A DNA stretch of 12,888 nucleotides from contig JAITBX010000003.1 in the NCBI GenBank assembly GCA_031283405.1, positions 1 through 12,888 on the forward strand, written 5' to 3'. Each line of letters opens with the position of its first letter. Positions within the stretch are counted from its first letter, which is position 1. Below the pieces are notes generated by a model. The model saw only the letters and a program-made list of their open reading frames with translations. It was not told the origin of the DNA and did no database searches. Origin of the DNA: Burkholderiales bacterium. GTDB taxonomy: Bacteria > Pseudomonadota > Gammaproteobacteria > Burkholderiales > Casimicrobiaceae. A program made the translations under genes and the position numbers. Shown here one piece after another: positions 12,774 through 12,888 of the stretch.

Positions 12774-12888
12774 ATGGAACGCCCCAGCACCAAACCCCGC
12801 ATTCCCAATTTTTCCTCCGGCCCCTGCGCCAAGCGTCCGGGTTACGACGTGGCGCGGCTCGACTTGTCGGCGCTGGGGCGCTCGCACC
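12774..12888 (+). CDS. serC: Phosphoserine aminotransferase, N-terminal part (runs off window)
   Basis: Only the first 38 codons are visible. The segment PNFSSGPCAKRPGYD, followed by LDLSALGRSH, matches the N-terminus of the SerC subclass known mainly from alphaproteobacteria and archaea. The E. coli-type enzyme instead begins with an NFSSGPAMLP-like pattern. The enzyme is PLP-dependent and makes 3-phosphoserine from 3-phosphohydroxypyruvate in serine synthesis. The PLP lysine lies outside the window. No Shine-Dalgarno precedes the ATG; the inverted repeat CGCG-AGA-CGCG sits there instead. Identity as a SerC-class aminotransferase is likely but rests on a short stretch. Confidence 0.75.
   Translation, partial: MERPSTKPRIPNFSSGPCAKRPGYDVARLDLSALGRSH

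Overview
The window looks like a chromosomal segment of a moderately GC-rich betaproteobacterium. The basis is the similarity of Rho, Lgt, FdxA, CutA, FxsA and an AlgZ/AlgR-type pair to betaproteobacterial forms, plus a PXPV-repeat surface protein. This assignment rests on family recognition alone. Nearly all genes are housekeeping or stress genes. I found no CRISPR array, phage module, toxin-antitoxin pair or defence island.

Layout. Positions 1-347 hold part of an IS3-family transposase on the minus strand. It abuts a dsbD gene (348-848) cut off after its periplasmic N-terminal domain. Upstream on the same strand is cutA (921-1247). Divergently on the plus strand are fxsA (1421-1879) and a secreted tyrosine/proline-rich protein (1978-2388). 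Convergent to these is a minus-strand block: mpg (2413-2988), two DUF805 membrane-protein paralogues (2991-3359, 3464-3883), lgt (4040-4867), rho (5121-6383) and trxA (6629-6943). Divergent from trxA is fdxA (7054-7377). A tRNA-Arg(CCG) gene (7402-7478, minus) follows, then apaH (7623-8465, plus). Next on the minus strand come a PfkB-type kinase (8521-9483), a LytTR response regulator (9560-10378) and its LytS/AlgZ-type histidine kinase (10375-11463). The right end carries a metallo-beta-lactamase-fold hydrolase (11669-12619, plus) and the first 38 codons of a serC-like gene (12774 onward, plus).

How the genes relate. The cutA-dsbD and trxA-rho neighbourhoods are conserved in proteobacteria. 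dsbD and trxA act in one pathway, because cytoplasmic thioredoxin feeds electrons to DsbD, but this dsbD copy lacks its membrane and C-terminal parts. The histidine kinase and response regulator overlap by 4 bases and form one two-component system. ApaH removes stress dinucleotides such as Ap4A.

The most unusual material is non-coding. Two intergenic elements (4973-5048 and 12620-12709) share a layout of outer complementary arms enclosing two strong hairpins, and the first also carries a canonical G-quadruplex motif. The tRNA-Arg gene is flanked by complementary leader and trailer sequences. The two DUF805 genes share a perfectly identical 54-base block. I do not see convincing evidence of a wholly new multi-gene system.
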